Positions 11,581 through 23,193 of a stretch of DNA of 64,000 nt are shown piece by piece. The notes below the pieces were generated by a model, which had not been told where the DNA came from, searched no databases, and saw nothing but the letters and a program-made list of their open reading frames with translations. The stretch's first letter is position 1. Every line of letters begins with the position of its first letter. The position numbers and the translations under genes were made by a program. The stretch covers positions 1 to 64,000 of the forward strand of contig JADNYV010000135.1 of the NCBI GenBank assembly GCA_015501055.1, read 5' to 3'. This stretch comes from Mucidula mucida. Its lineage: Eukaryota > Basidiomycota > Agaricomycetes > Agaricales > Physalacriaceae.

Positions 11581-11586
11581 CACGTG
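11581..11586. promoter_or_regulatory. CACGTG E-box upstream of kinase-like copy 3
   Basis: CACGTG in the context GCGGCCACGTGACGAATTCG, 58 bp before the ATG at 11644. The same context precedes copy 4. CACGTG is the core site of bHLH factors; use here is inferred. Confidence 0.5.
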
Positions 11587-11643
11587 ACGAATTCGGACCA
11601 AACGTTCATCAGGCTTTGAAACTCACCATCATCATCAACCGAC

Positions 11644-12867
11644 ATGGCTTCACGCAAACACACACGCATTCTGTGGCTTGGCTTCAACGAGGTCAAGGAG
11701 GAGATCAAGTTTCTTCCTTTGAAAGATAGATATCTGGAAGGCGAATTCACCGCCATGTTCGAGCCTTTCCCCTTCCCCAGCTCCGACCCCGAACCTCTCC
11801 TTGAAGTGCCCTTCAAAGCGCGAATGAACGACACCGAGGGGAAACCTCGGGAATACTCACTTGACCAGGCACTCTCGTGGGGATACGGCCTCGACAGCGA
11901 ATCGTCGCTCTCCTTCCCCGCGTATTACGTTGATGGCGAGGGCCAGCAGACGCTGTTTTGTTTAAAGGTGGTGTTCAACACCGAAAAGGTAGAGCCGGAT
12001 CACTATTGTAAGCAAGCAATCCGAAGGCTGCTTGCGGACGCAAACTTCTATGGGCATCATCTGCGGGATGTTGCGGGCACGCTGGTGCCGCGGCACTATG
12101 GGGTGTGGCGCGCGAAGACTGGCGAATGGGGCGGCACGGTCCTATGCAGTGTGACGGAATGGGGCGGCGTTACCTGGGATAAGGTTGCCGCCAAAAAGCG
12201 TGATACTACGATGGTCAAGTGCGTTCGACGTGTGTCTGGTCATGCTTCTGCGCACTCATTTGTTTCGAACATCTAGGAAAGCCATAGGTCGTACGATCGA
12301 ACGACTTCACAATCACTCCATCCATCATAATCAACTGCACCATGCTAGCCAGGTACATCACCTCCTAGTTCGATTTGACAAGACCGATGCCGGCACTATA
12401 ACAAGATGCTTTGTTGTTGATTTCTCAAAGGCTGCAAAGGTACCATGCGCTAGAAATCTCCCAATCCTTCCTATCGACGCTGATGTCTATGATGGACCTG
12501 AGGGCAAGGGCTGCGAGGAAGCCCGGAGTGTCACCTATCTTCTCGACATGTCCGAACCAGAAGTTGACAGTGTGTTTGTAGTTGTGTCTTTCGTTTTTTG
12601 TCCTGACGGAAAGGACAAGTGTCACCCTCAAGCAACATGTGCCGTGCCATACGTTTCTGCGAACGGTATTCTGCTCAGCATCCCTCGCTTGATAACGCAG
12701 CTGTTATGGTGGTTCAGCGCCACCATTTCTTTTCTGACGAGCCGCCGCTTGAACCAGACATTATGTTTGGATTCCGTCCGGATGGGAAGGTGGTCTTCAA
12801 CGTTACAGATTCTGATAGCGTTGTAAAACGTTTACCAGAGGTTTATGTCGAGTCTTTAGTATCCTAA
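11644..12867 (+). CDS. Kinase-like (pseudokinase-type) protein, copy 3, intact
   Basis: Three exons, 11644-12218, 12277-12569, 12614-12867 (1122 nt, 373 aa), with ordinary GT..AG introns. The fold looks like the C-lobe of a protein kinase: exon 2 has GRTIERLHNHSIHHNQLHH where kinases have the catalytic HRD loop, followed by CFVVDFSKAAKVPCARNLP, resembling the DFG region. The catalytic Asp of HRD is replaced (HNQ), and no glycine loop is obvious in the ~190-residue N-terminal half, so activity is doubtful. The family is recognisable among basidiomycete hypothetical proteins annotated as kinase-like. It sits between the inverted-repeat arms. Two intact and two dead relatives lie within 8 kb, and a divergent one is at 25376. 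Confidence 0.8.
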
Positions 12868-13374
12868 ATCATCTAAGTAGATTCCTTGTTCTTCTGGATC
12901 CCCATCTGTAACCAAATCTGAACTCCGTTGGCCTGATTTCGATGCCGCGTTGTGTTTGTCCCGTGTATTGACATCCTTCCTTCCTATCAGAACTAAACTG
13001 GGTGTACCATCGCTATCAAATCCAATCTCCACATCCAGAAAAAAGACATAAAACGCTTCGCCTGATTGCGTGGAACCCAGCTGCCTTTTCGATTTGTCCC
13101 ATCCTTACTCCGTCGCATCTACCCAGTCACTCAGCCAGTTTCCCCCTCTCTTGTTGGCATGCAGACTAGCTTGCAGGCTGACGTTCGGCGGTCTCCCCTT
13201 GTGGGCAAGCTTGCCGTCGACATTCATCATACGTTGCGCAATGCATTACATTTCCCCAACTTGACTAGAAACGAACTCTTCGAGATCGTCATAGCGGCTC
13301 ATTCATTCTCTGAAGAGCTCTACTATCCTTCTTCCACCACCACCACCACCCTTGTTCTCCGCTCTTGCATGCTG
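12868..13374. other. Spacer downstream of copy 3
   Basis: Holds a pyrimidine-rich stretch and a CCACCACCACCACC run near 13336. No gene or RNA is supported. Confidence 0.4.
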
Positions 13375-13995
13375 GTCCTTCCTCTCCGTTCTTGAGAGCA
13401 CGGCTATCTCCATATCTACTGACATCTATACAAGCCCATCTCCGCCTGAAAGGCGGTGTGACCTCGTGTACTCTCTTCTTTCTTTTGCTGCACCCTGATA
13501 TGAACCGGTCCCCACTCCTTGGCGCGATAACAATCAAGAATCTCTCATTTTTCGATTCTCTAGCCCGTCACGGCGCTTTTGACGCGTGTCTAGTCAACGT
13601 GTACTACTCGCATCTACAAGCGCCGTGGTGGAAGTGTAAGCGCCCCATCACCGCTGAGACCATATCCATCGTCTTCTCGCGCGTTGACTTCTTGCGGCCT
13701 TTGAAATCTCCTCCGCCGCCCGGAAATGCTATCTCTTTGTTTTCAATAGATCTGGGAATAGCTTTGTAGAACCTCGATTCTCTCCTTGACATGACGTTGA
13801 AATCGGCTGCCGATGTGTCGAGGTCATTCAGCCGGCTCCTACCATGACTTGAAGCGCGGCACCAGGAACAAACTAGAATTTCTACTAAGCTAGAAACCCC
13901 GATATGTGAGTTTGCCATCAAAATGCGCTGTAACTCTCATCCGTGTGTTACATGTCGAGAAGGTGCAGCTCATCGATTTCCTGAAGAAAACATCA
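13375..13995 (-). repeat. Large inverted repeat, right arm
   Basis: Reverse-complement copy of 10885-11505. The arm ends at about 13995, where the sequence switches within a few bases into SRP68-like DNA of the original orientation, marking an inversion breakpoint. The open frame 13365-13769 covers the arm and repeats the peptide of 11134-11391, with no domain. Confidence 0.85.
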
Positions 13996-13999
13996 ACCA

Positions 14000-14345
14000 G
14001 TGGCGCTGTGACGAAGAGTACTGGCATGTTCTGTGTCCTTTTGAGATTGCGCAAGTAATCCTGCGACTACAAGCGCGTTCAGATTCCATGAGGAGTAGTT
14101 GCAAATTACGAATGTTAAATAGTACTTTTGTAAACGACAAATACTCCCTGTTCCATCTCTAATCATTTCTGGCTTGAGCGGCGGTATTTTCTTAAAGTCG
14201 CGCCCTTTGCCGTCGTGGTCAACGTTAAACGGATTCGATGTGCGCAATTCGCACAATGTTTTCTATGGGAAATTGACAGTGAGCTGCGGCTTGTCGACAC
14301 GTTAACAGATCAACCTGTATCGAGTCAAGTCGCCCATACGCGTTC
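14000..14345 (-). pseudogene. SRP68 5'-end fragment B
   Basis: Second partial copy of the SRP68 5' end, matching 21090-21480. It includes the exon-3 segment equivalent to GREFKKLPPLKPEMI (here GRDFKKIPPLKPEMI) and the CCCATACGCGTTCCGCTGTT block of exon 2. It stops where direct repeat copy 3 begins (~14330). It lacks the large last exon and is non-functional as SRP68. Confidence 0.8.
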
Positions 14346-14945
14346 CGCTGTTTGCTGGCGCTGAAAATTACAGCGCCTTTTGATGGCAAACTCACACATC
14401 GGGGTTTCTGGTTCGTTCTGCGGAGTCATGGTAGGAGCTGGCTGAATGACCTCGATAGACTGGCCCCCGATTTCAAGGTCCTGTTAAGGAGAAAATCGAG
14501 GTTTTACGAAACTATTCCCAGATCTACTGAATAACAAAGGCGTTGTCTAATCGCTTGCCTGCCATGAAGACCTGGGGCGAAGTGCGAGGATTTACAGGCG
14601 GCGGAGGAGACTGTAAAGGCCGCGAAAAAGTAACGCGCGAGAACGGTGATGGGGCGCTAAGCTACACCACATGCGAGTAGTACACGTTACCTAGACCGCG
14701 TTGAAAGCGCCTAGAACAGGGTAGAGAGAGTCTGATAATGATTGGTTCGTGATTGTTATCGCGCCAAGGAGTGGGGACAGGTTCATATCACGGTGCAGCA
14801 AAAGAAAGAAGAGAGTACCCGAGGTCACACCGCCTTTCAGGCGGAGATGGGCTTGTAGAGATGTCAGTAGATATGGAGATATCCGTGTCTTCGGGAATTG
14901 ACAGGAAGACCGCAGCACGCAAGAGCCGCAGATGACAGAACAAGC
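14330..14945 (+). repeat. Third, direct copy of the repeat arm
   Basis: Diverged copy of 10885-11505 in the same orientation, with several small deletions. It leads directly into the promoter and ATG of kinase-like copy 4, as the left arm does for copy 3. Confidence 0.75.
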
Positions 14946-14986
14946 CCGAGAATGTTCGGAAAGGGCCGTTGACGAACAATAGCGGC

Positions 14987-14992
14987 CACGTG
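14987..14992. promoter_or_regulatory. CACGTG E-box upstream of kinase-like copy 4
   Basis: CACGTG in the same GCGGCCACGTGA context as at 11581, 72 bp before the ATG at 15064. Confidence 0.5.
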
Positions 14993-15063
14993 ATGAATTC
15001 GGACCTTATGTGAAAGCGGTCGTTCGGGGTTCGAAACTCACCATCATCATCATCATCACCGAC

Positions 15064-16274
15064 ATGGCTTCACGCAAACCTACGCGCATTCTGTGGCTTG
15101 GCTTTGGCAAAGCTGAGAAAAAAATCATGTTTGAGGCCTACGAAGACGAATCCATGAAGGACATATCGTTTCCGCATTTCCCCTCCACCTCCTCCGAACC
15201 TCTCTTGATCTTGCCATTTGACCCACAAATGAACAACAGCGAAGGGCTGCCTGAAAAATTCCCATTTCCAGATGTACCTGCGTGGGGTGACGGCTTAGAC
15301 AATGAATCTTCGATATTCTTCGATGGGTACTTCAGTGAAGGTGACGAACAGAAGCGGTTTTGTATCAAGGTCCTCTTCAATATTGAGAAGGCTAAGCCCG
15401 ACGACTACAGTCTTCAGGCATTCCATAACATGCTTGCGGACGCGAAGTTCCACGCTCAGAATCTACGGGCTGTTGCTGGGGTTTTAGTACCGCGGCACTA
15501 TGGTTTGTGGTGCGCGCGAACGAAACATTGGGGCGGTACGGTCCTTTGTAGTGTCACGGAATGGGCCGGCATTCCATGGGACAGGGTTGCCGCCATGGGG
15601 TACGATCTCACATCCGTCAAGTACGTGTAACCTCCCCTACATGTTACGCTTGATCGTCCTCATCAGTACCAAACGCGTAGGAAACTATTCGGTCGTACAG
15701 TTGAACAACTTCATGACTTCGGCGTCCATCATAATCACTTGCATCATAGTGGTCAGCTACATCATGTCCTTTTCCGTCGCGACCAGACTACCGCTGGCCC
15801 CATAACAAGATGCTTCGTCGTTGACTTCTCCGAGGCTAGGACAGTACCATGCACTAGAAACCTCCCCATTCTCCGTGTGGATGCCGATATCCGTCGAGAT
15901 ATAGGGGGCTGCCGGGAAGCATTAGACGTTCAATATCTGCTCGAAATGTACGAGAAAGATGTTGAAAGTATGTTCGCGTTACTGTCATTCATGTGTAATG
16001 CTAACCTCCAGCACAAGTATCACCTTCAACTCACACCTACAAGGCGTTGCGTTTTCACAAACGATATTCTGCTCTGCACCCCTCGCTTCGCAACAAGGAT
16101 GTTATGACGGTCCAGCGCCACCATTTCTTCAAGGATGAGTTGCCACTTGACCTGAACATCAAGTTTGATTTTCAGCCGGACGGGAAGGTGGTTTCTTGGA
16201 AAGGCCATAAGGAAGATTCCGATAAACTGGCGAAACGCTTACCGGATGATTATATCGCTTCTCTATTAGTCTGA
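15064..16274 (+). CDS. Kinase-like (pseudokinase-type) protein, copy 4, intact
   Basis: Exons 15064-15620, 15681-15967, 16012-16274 (1107 nt, 368 aa). Close paralogue of copy 3, with both introns at the same positions. It carries the shared start MASRKPTRILWLGFG, the VPRHYGLWCARTKHWGGTV block, the loop GRTVEQLHDFGVHHNHLHH (HNH in place of HRD), CFVVDFSEARTVPCTRNLP, and the C-terminal signature VMTVQRHHFFKDELPLD. It is the closest relative of truncated copy 2. As with copy 3, the kinase catalytic Asp is not conserved, so a binding or scaffold role is as likely as catalysis. No function is assigned. Confidence 0.8.
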
Positions 16275-18066
16275 TTTGTTTGTCCGAATTTCTCGTACTT
16301 CGTCGTACGGGATCCGTATAATTCACGCATGCATAACACGTATTCGTCGACCAAGCCGGACGAAAATACGCCTATGAAGACTGCGCTGTATGGACCCCTT
16401 GCACAAATACTTGCGCGTGGCATGCGGCTTTGCATACAAAGTTCTTTCCAAACTTCAGGCAGGAAGCGAATCCTGCTGCTACGGCAGATCCTCTTCTTAG
16501 ACAAAATGGCTGCATCGATGTCGTCCGAGAACGCTTAACGGTGGAAGCGAATCGACTGACGAGGAACAGACTTCTTGAGAAAACCGATCATTATGAGGAC
16601 GACACGACAACTGTAACAGTAGACGAGTCTAGTCTGAACGATGCTGCGCCACCAGCGATCGCAGTAGAGTTCGTGTTACGATCGCGTGAGAGTTTGGCTG
16701 GTCGGCACTACAAGGATTCAGAAACATTCATAGGGTCAAACGAGTCTCTTCTGCCCGCACCCATGCCAAAGGCAACGTCAAATCGTTCTATCGAACAAAG
16801 AAAGGTGACGGCAGAGCCGGTTATCGCAGCACAGGCAGCCCCCCCCCCCCTCTCGATGAACAAGAAACACACCTGTAGCTCAGGCTGCTCTGACCGTACC
16901 ACCCGCTCAGCCGAGTCGATCAGTTCCCATTACGAGGGCAACAGTAGCGCCTAGATCTGACCCCCCGGCGGCGGCGGGTACAAGCAAGCAGAAGAAGACA
17001 AACACGAAGGGAGGGCGCCGGTAAATCTGAATGCGGAATTTCGGGGAGGAGTATTGTCGTTGCCAATGTAATATGAATGATTGTCGAATGAACTTTGTAC
17101 TGCCATGCGAAACGTCAAATTTATTAGCCAAGGTTTAGTGAATTATCAGCAACAATCTTGGCTATCGCCTATATTGTCGGGGGTGGACAAGACGCAGAGT
17201 AGACAAGGAGCGACGAAGCTCGCTCATTTTTGTTGTATAGTAATGGACGGAAATACGGGGTCGACTATTGAAGAAAGGTCCGAGGGTCCGAAACGAATGA
17301 GCAAAGGGCAAGCTCTGATCGTCCAGATGTCTATGGTGTGCTGCCTGGCGAACTAAAAAGCGTGACAGAAACAGTGCTTTCACAGAGATATAGTACTCAC
17401 CTGATGCCTTTGTCGCAGAAGGAGAAGGTGGTCTTCGTATACAACAACCAACGGCAACGGCAGCTCAGCCTATCCACCGTCTTTGATTTATTGCAGGCAG
17501 CCACGCCAGTGACCCAGTCTCCCGTGCCAGAGCGATAGTGGCCAGTGCATTGCAAAACGGTGGACTTTCCGGGGGCGCGCGATCTGTTATTAATGACTTG
17601 TCGTCCTCATGAAATAGGCTGTGGTCGTTTAAGCATACGAACAATGACGCACTTGACGAAGGCACACACTGTGAGTGTCGGAATCAAAAGATCTTAACTT
17701 GATTAAGGTCGGACTGGTACATGTCCAGAACATGACGGCTTCCATTTTGCTTGGTGACCTCTAGCGACGTAAGCCATTAGGGTGTGAAGGAGTAACTGGT
17801 GGAAAAGTCGGTACATATTTTTGCATGGAAAAGAAACAAGATGCTCTTTTTCAAGAAACACTCAAATGAACAAGGTCTTGTTCAGACGCCCAAGGCCGTT
17901 CCGCGCGCTTTTGGCAATATTTGAATAGCATTTTGATGCCAGTCGAGTGTTCTCAGCTAAAAAGGGAGCCGTCAAGATAGAGATGGTGGTAACCCGAAAC
18001 CAAACAAGATCACTCAACGCGGTTCGCGTCTAGTTCACGTGTTTTACTTAGACTTTACCAACCACA
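16275..18066. other. 1.8-kb stretch without a supported gene
   Basis: An open frame at 16430-16954 (+, 174 aa) is Ser/Thr/Ala-rich, has no recognisable domain, and runs into a C homopolymer near 16850. A second frame across 16905-17022 is basic and low-complexity. Together they look like a decayed gene or chance openness. From 17025 to 18066 I see only short random frames and the putative promoter of the next gene. Confidence 0.4.
18036..18041. promoter_or_regulatory. CACGTG box upstream of the HNH gene
   Basis: CACGTG 26 bp before the ATG at 18067. It may be chance, but it is the same hexamer as upstream of the kinase-like genes. Confidence 0.3.
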
Positions 18067-19300
18067 ATGAGCCTCGAATATCGAATAGAGCTATCGGAAA
18101 CAATCTCTCCAATTCATGCGCCTTTGATTCTTCATATCCCTTGCCAACATATACTGAAACAAACGACCAACGTTGAGGCATGGCTTCTCTATCTTGGCTT
18201 CTGCGTCTGCGGTGTCTCAGGATCGCTGCATACTGCAACCTCAGACGGGAAGGCCACGGGAGTTACTCTGACTATCACGAACCTCCTCCAGTCTGCTGAG
18301 GAAGGCGTGACTTGTGTATACACCCGAGCAGCAGCGCGTCCTTGACATATGAAATATATGCTCTCGTAGGTCCGTCAGCATCGAAGGATCGACAGTCTGT
18401 GAGGTTGCCTGTGTCCCCATTTTCCCAAGGATGCCAGGCTCGGGACGGCGGGTGTGTACTCCAAAACACCTTCAATTCCTCCGACTCAAATCTTTCTGAT
18501 TCGCAACGGGCTCAGAGGAAAGACTTAGCGCTGAAGAGCTGCCAGGTAATCCATTTATCAACTCACTCCAAAGGCGACGTCGTAAGTCGTTCATTCATCT
18601 ACAATATCGCGCTTTCACGCTACTAGGACATGGACCTCATCTCAAAAGCGAGAGCACCAAATGCGCAAGACTACATGCACAAAATTGACGACATTCGGAA
18701 CGGTTTAACGATGGACGCATCCCTCCAAGCAGCTGTGATGCCCAATTACGGCGCAGCATTTCTCCATGTTTGTTCTTCCGCTTCTTCAAACTTTCTGACT
18801 CTCACTAAGTCAAGGTCCCTAATGAATACATGACAGTTGAAGATGCCGTCTTACATGATTTGGACAACAGAGCCCAGGACGAGGTTCACCGTCACTTTCT
18901 GACTGACGAAGTCCGCAAATCTCCTTGCGTCTTCAACCCTGTAGACAACGGACGACTCTGGGACAACAAATGCCTACGCCAACCCGAGGACCGGTCACAC
19001 TGGCCTCCCCCATTTCTTTGGGACTTCTTATTCGGAGTGGCGGCTATCAAAAACTGGGCGACCCCCGAATCTCACCCAGCTCTGACCGACGAAAGGTATA
19101 CTGTACACGCGAAAACCGGAAATCTTAGAGGAAGTGCCAGTAGCGGTGATGCGCGAGAGATTGGGGGAGGAATGCGCAATGGATACGATGTCTGGGACAT
19201 CATGGCTTGCATCGTGCCGGCCCACCGGCTTTCATCTCAAGAGGAGAAGGCCCATGAGAAAGTCACACAATGGCTGAGTGACAGCGGTATGGAATCGTGA
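18067..19300 (+). CDS. HNH-nuclease-like protein of the basidiomycete type
   Basis: Four exons: 18067-18313, 18370-18581, 18627-18767, 18815-19300 (1086 nt, 361 aa). The middle matches the fungal HNH family that pairs an RDGGxCV block with a downstream IHLxxHSKGD block (here QARDGGCVLQN and CQVIHLSTHSKGD), then DIRNGLTMDASLQ and HVPNEYMTVEDA. In HNH enzymes these supply the metal-binding His/Asn residues for DNA cleavage. The usual second Cys spacing (CVxTG) is not kept, so catalytic competence is uncertain. The N-terminal ~80 residues are unassigned. It belongs to a large, mostly uncharacterised Agaricomycete family. Neighbours are the kinase-like cluster and SRP68, with no obvious functional link. 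Confidence 0.7.
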
Positions 19301-19702
19301 CTTGACTTTTATCGTGTAAATCATATAGACCATTAGATGATAGGCATATCTTACTACTTTAATCCTACTATAGTCAGTTCGGACTCTGCATGATTGATGC
19401 GCTAGATCTCTATTATTGTTACCTCTCCTTACTTGTGATCGACTGCCTTTTGTTGGGAAGTTATTCAAAAGTTTGTCCACATCGTTCATCATTCTTGCAT
19501 ATCGCTGGAATCCTTGTGGTCGTTATTGCTCGCCAACCATGCTCCTCTTTTTATTTCGAGAAGTCCATCTATTCTCTTTGCAGTGCATATGAGTCTCTCT
19601 CTCTTTGTAGTGATTTACTGGGGATACATCTAATTAGTTCTTTGGCTTTAGTATCAACAGTTTCTCAGCGTCTCCATTTTTTGTCGCGATTGAACAAGAA
19701 AT
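19301..19702. other. Convergent intergenic region
   Basis: 3' flanks of the HNH gene and of SRP68, AT- and pyrimidine-rich. No gene is supported. Confidence 0.5.
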
Positions 19703-21561
19703 CTACTTTCCCCACCACCCACCCAACAACCCACTCAACCCACCGCGCGATACCGGAACCTGCGGCTCCTCTTCCCTTTCCTCCACCACCATCTGTGTCT
19801 TCTTCTCCTTGTCCTTGTCCTTCTCCCCCTCATCCGCCACCTCCAACCCCGCCCTCCTCCTCAACGCGTCCAAATCCAGCTCCACATAATTAAGCGCACT
19901 ATTGAAAAACGGCGGCTTCCTATACTCCTTCGGATCCTGCGTGAGCGAGCCCCCATTATATGCCAACCACTCCCTCTTCGCCTGCGCCTGGTCCGTTGAA
20001 GTCTCCGTCTCCAGCTTTGACAGCTCAGTCGCTGTAAGCGGGAAGAAAACAATCTCCGAAGACACAGATAAATGCGACTGTGTCTCCCGAATGTGGATCG
20101 CCGCGTGTCGATGCAGCGTCAGCGCCTCGGCGTACTTTTTGACGGCAACGAAGCACCGTGCGAGGTACAAACACCTGCTCGCCTTTGTATATGATATCCG
20201 CGCGTCGACACCAGATGCTAGATCGGAGTTGTCGTCGACGATGCTAAGGGCACGCATTTGGATTAGGCTCTGCATGACGGTGTCCAGGAGCTTTACCACA
20301 GCGGGGTAGACGCGTCCGTCTGTGGCGCCCTTTGTCGTGGGTAGGAGTGCCTGCATTAGCCGAAGATCACGTTGAATTCGACGCGACAACAGTTGGTAAA
20401 CAATGTAGGCATGCACAAAGGAAATATCGCGAGGTCCAGAAGAGGTCTGCGCATCCGCGAGCTTCTTGGCGACTTCCTCGGCGTCGCTCAAGGCGAGAAG
20501 AATAGCGTCGTAAGCAGCGACACTCTTCTTCGAGTTGGACTTGCCCTGCGCGTCCGATGACTCTAACTTTGCCTGAGCATCTTGCACCTTTAGGAACACG
20601 TCCACAAGCTCCGGGTTGCGCACTGGTACCGGTTCGCCTTCCCACACGATCTCTTGTAGGGTTTTCCTCTTGTTCGTGCTCTCCTCCTGTTTCTTGAACG
20701 CCTCTAATAATGCATCGCACCCATCAACGAGGACATTCCTATTCGTTGCAGCGACTTCGGCGACAATCTTGTCTACATTGTACGCCTCCGCCCTCCCGAG
20801 CTCGTGCGCGCAATAGCGAATCTCTGGGCCAATCTCGTCTCCGAATAACGTAGCAAGCGCTTGATCTCTGCTGGTTCGTGCGGCACCTGCAAGTTCATCA
20901 AGTAGATGGCGCGCTACGCCGAGCTGTACCAAGGCGTCGTCAAATTCTTCGCGGTAGCGCAAGAAACGGCCATTGAGGATGAGGGTGTAGACGGTGACTT
21001 CCAGGAGACCTTCAGCCGAGAGACGCGATGATGCGTAGAGTGTCTGACAGTGGGATAAGAGCTGGGTCGACCAGTTGACACTGCGTCTAAATCGACCGGT
21101 GGCGCTGTGTCGGAGAGTGGTGGCATGTTCCGTATTCTTCTGAGATTGCGCAAGTAAGTCCTGCGAGTACGCCCAAGCGCGTTCAGATTCCATGAGGAGT
21201 AGGTGTAGACTATAAATGTTGAGTAGTAATTTCGTAAACGACATCTAGACACGTACTGTCCATCTTTAATCATCTCTGGCTTGAGCGGCGGTAGTTTCTT
21301 GAATTCGCGCCCTTTGCCGTGGGTCATCTTTAACGTTGACCGGATTCGATGTGTACGATTTGCGCAATGTTTTCTATAAAATCTGTGACATGGACGTTGT
21401 CGACATGAGAGCAGACTGACCTGTATCGAGCAAAGTCATGATAGCGCAGCCCGTACGCGTTCCGCTGTTCGTTGGGGAGCTGTAAAGCTGTAGAGTAGTT
21501 GAGTACGGATTTAAGCAGCTATATAACGTATCGCACCTCGAAAGGAAAGCTTTTCCGACAT
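19703..21561 (-). CDS. SRP68: Signal recognition particle subunit SRP68
   Basis: Binds SRP RNA together with SRP72 in the cytosolic signal recognition particle, which targets secretory ribosomes to the ER. Exons on the minus strand: 21537-21561, 21421-21487, 21257-21373, 19703-21209 (1716 nt, 571 aa). The N-terminal RNA-binding signature is clear across three short exons: NEQRNAYGLRYHDFARYRKH, then CANRTHRIRSTLK and KGREFKKLPPLKPEM, then LLMESERAWAYSQDLL. Later blocks include IRYCAHELG, KYAEALTLHRHA and the family signature KPPFFNSALNYVELDLD near the end, followed by a charged tail ending GGLSGLLGGWWGK. The length fits fungal SRP68. Two broken copies of its 5' end lie at 10484 and 14000. Confidence 0.93.
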
Positions 21562-23193
21562 TTGGCTGGAGATGATCGTGGCAGGAGGACAAGATGCGCG
21601 GTTGATCAAATTCGGCAATCAACGCCCGAAGGGGAGGCGCACGACGCACGTGATACTGGTACATCAATGCTAACGAACTTGTGTAGGTTGACAATTCAGT
21701 GTGCCTCTTCAAGTGATGCGAAAGGTTGATTTCTTCAGTCGCAAGGAATGGGTTGAATTAGGGTGTTTGATGTATTGACGCGTCACCGCAGCTGTATGTA
21801 CATTTTATGTCCTACGGACAATTATCGAGTCTGTTACAGCTGAGAACGAGAGATCTACACGGGAATGATGCTTGATTCCTAACTTGATTACATTCCCCAG
21901 AACGTTTTATCCAAAAGAGATTGTCCTGATTCACTTTCCCTTCAGACTTTGGCAATATAGCAGCGATGGAATTCGGCGGGGCGTGACGGATATCGACAGA
22001 GTTGAACGGGAGCAATATGAACCTAGCAGCTGAACGGACATGGCATGAGGAGGAGCAGACCCTGTCCGCCGAATCAGGCAATATCATTCCTTCGACCGAC
22101 CATCACCATGAACTCGCCACCAGAACCCGGCTCGCCGTCGCTTTCGACGCCATCGTCATCATCGCCGCCGCCAGATGAATTCTTCCCGCAGGAGACTGCC
22201 CGGACCACCAACCTGCTGAACATGGTCGCCAGCGGATATGATCGACAACAGCGCTGTCGATTTTCTCAGGAAAGGTCCGTGTCCTCTTTGTTTTGGGTTC
22301 GCGTAGCTAACACTATCTCAGAAATCGGAGACCCGTTCCTTGAGTAAACTTTCGAGTTTGGTGAGTCCGGTCTGCATTTCCTTACGCCGCGCTGAATTGG
22401 ATATCAGAAATCTGTATGTAACTCTAACCGACGAAACGATTTTCATCCTAAGACTGTCTACCATAATACTCGGACTTGAAAATCATCTTCTCAATCTTGC
22501 ATCCACAAATCATCGGAGCACCAACATACTTGCAGCCTTGTGAACCTTTGCGTTGGTACAACTTCAAGATCGGATTTGACGCCTTGGTGTCGCAACAGAG
22601 GCCCTGACTGTGTTCAAGAAATAAAGGCTTTCGGTGAGATGCTTGCCTCGAAATGAATGTTCCCTGACTATTAGAACGGTCCTCCTCTGGGGAGTCTAAG
22701 GTCACTCACTCTCTGCTTTCTCTCCTTATTCTGCGTAAGCAGCAAGAGAGTCGGAAAATTCAGCTGCCGTGATCCTGTATTGGCTCATAGGTTCAATATC
22801 GGCATCCCAGCCATCGCCTTCATCACCATGTCCGCCTTACGCTTCCGAAAGAGGTGGCCTCTTCAAGAAATCATCACTCCCCGCGGATTGCAACCGCGCC
22901 TGGGCTCGAATTTGGTGCAAGACGTTCTCTTGCGAGCCGGCCTCGTCCGGCAATTGCTCAAGAAAGCGAAGATGACGACGATGCGCGTGGAGGATCGAAT
23001 GGGCGTAAATTATCGAAGTACGTGTTCGGTGACTACATAGACCATACTTATAGGCCTGTTCGTAGCTAACTTCATTACTCCGTGCTTTACTTGTTTGACT
23101 CCATGGACCATGATATTCATTCAAGGGTTTTACTTGATCGTTCCGCATTTCTATACTGGCTAACACTGAGACTTTTTTCCATTTCTCAAATCA
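21562..23193. other. Stretch with a possible decayed small gene
   Basis: At 22107 (+) an open frame begins MNSPPEPGSPSLSTPSSSS and continues through DEFFPQETARTTNLLNMVAS to a stop at 22347. A second codable stretch at about 22850-23069 (+) is Ser/Arg/Asp-rich and ends GDYIDHTYRPVRS. I could not join them by introns that keep a frame, and neither has a known domain. They could be exons of one gene whose middle is lost. The rest shows nothing. Confidence 0.35.

Noticed and set aside
13365..13769. 134-aa frame repeated in the three arm copies
   Set aside because: The peptide recurs because the DNA is duplicated; frames end at different points and no start is conserved.
16430..16954. Possible 174-aa gene
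   Set aside because: No domain, Ser/Ala-rich, interrupted by a C homopolymer, no introns or paralogue; kept only as a note.
19390..19893. Open frame of 167 codons on the plus strand
   Set aside because: It lies over the 3' end of SRP68 on the other strand and has a low-complexity Pro/Ser tail; it is an antisense shadow.
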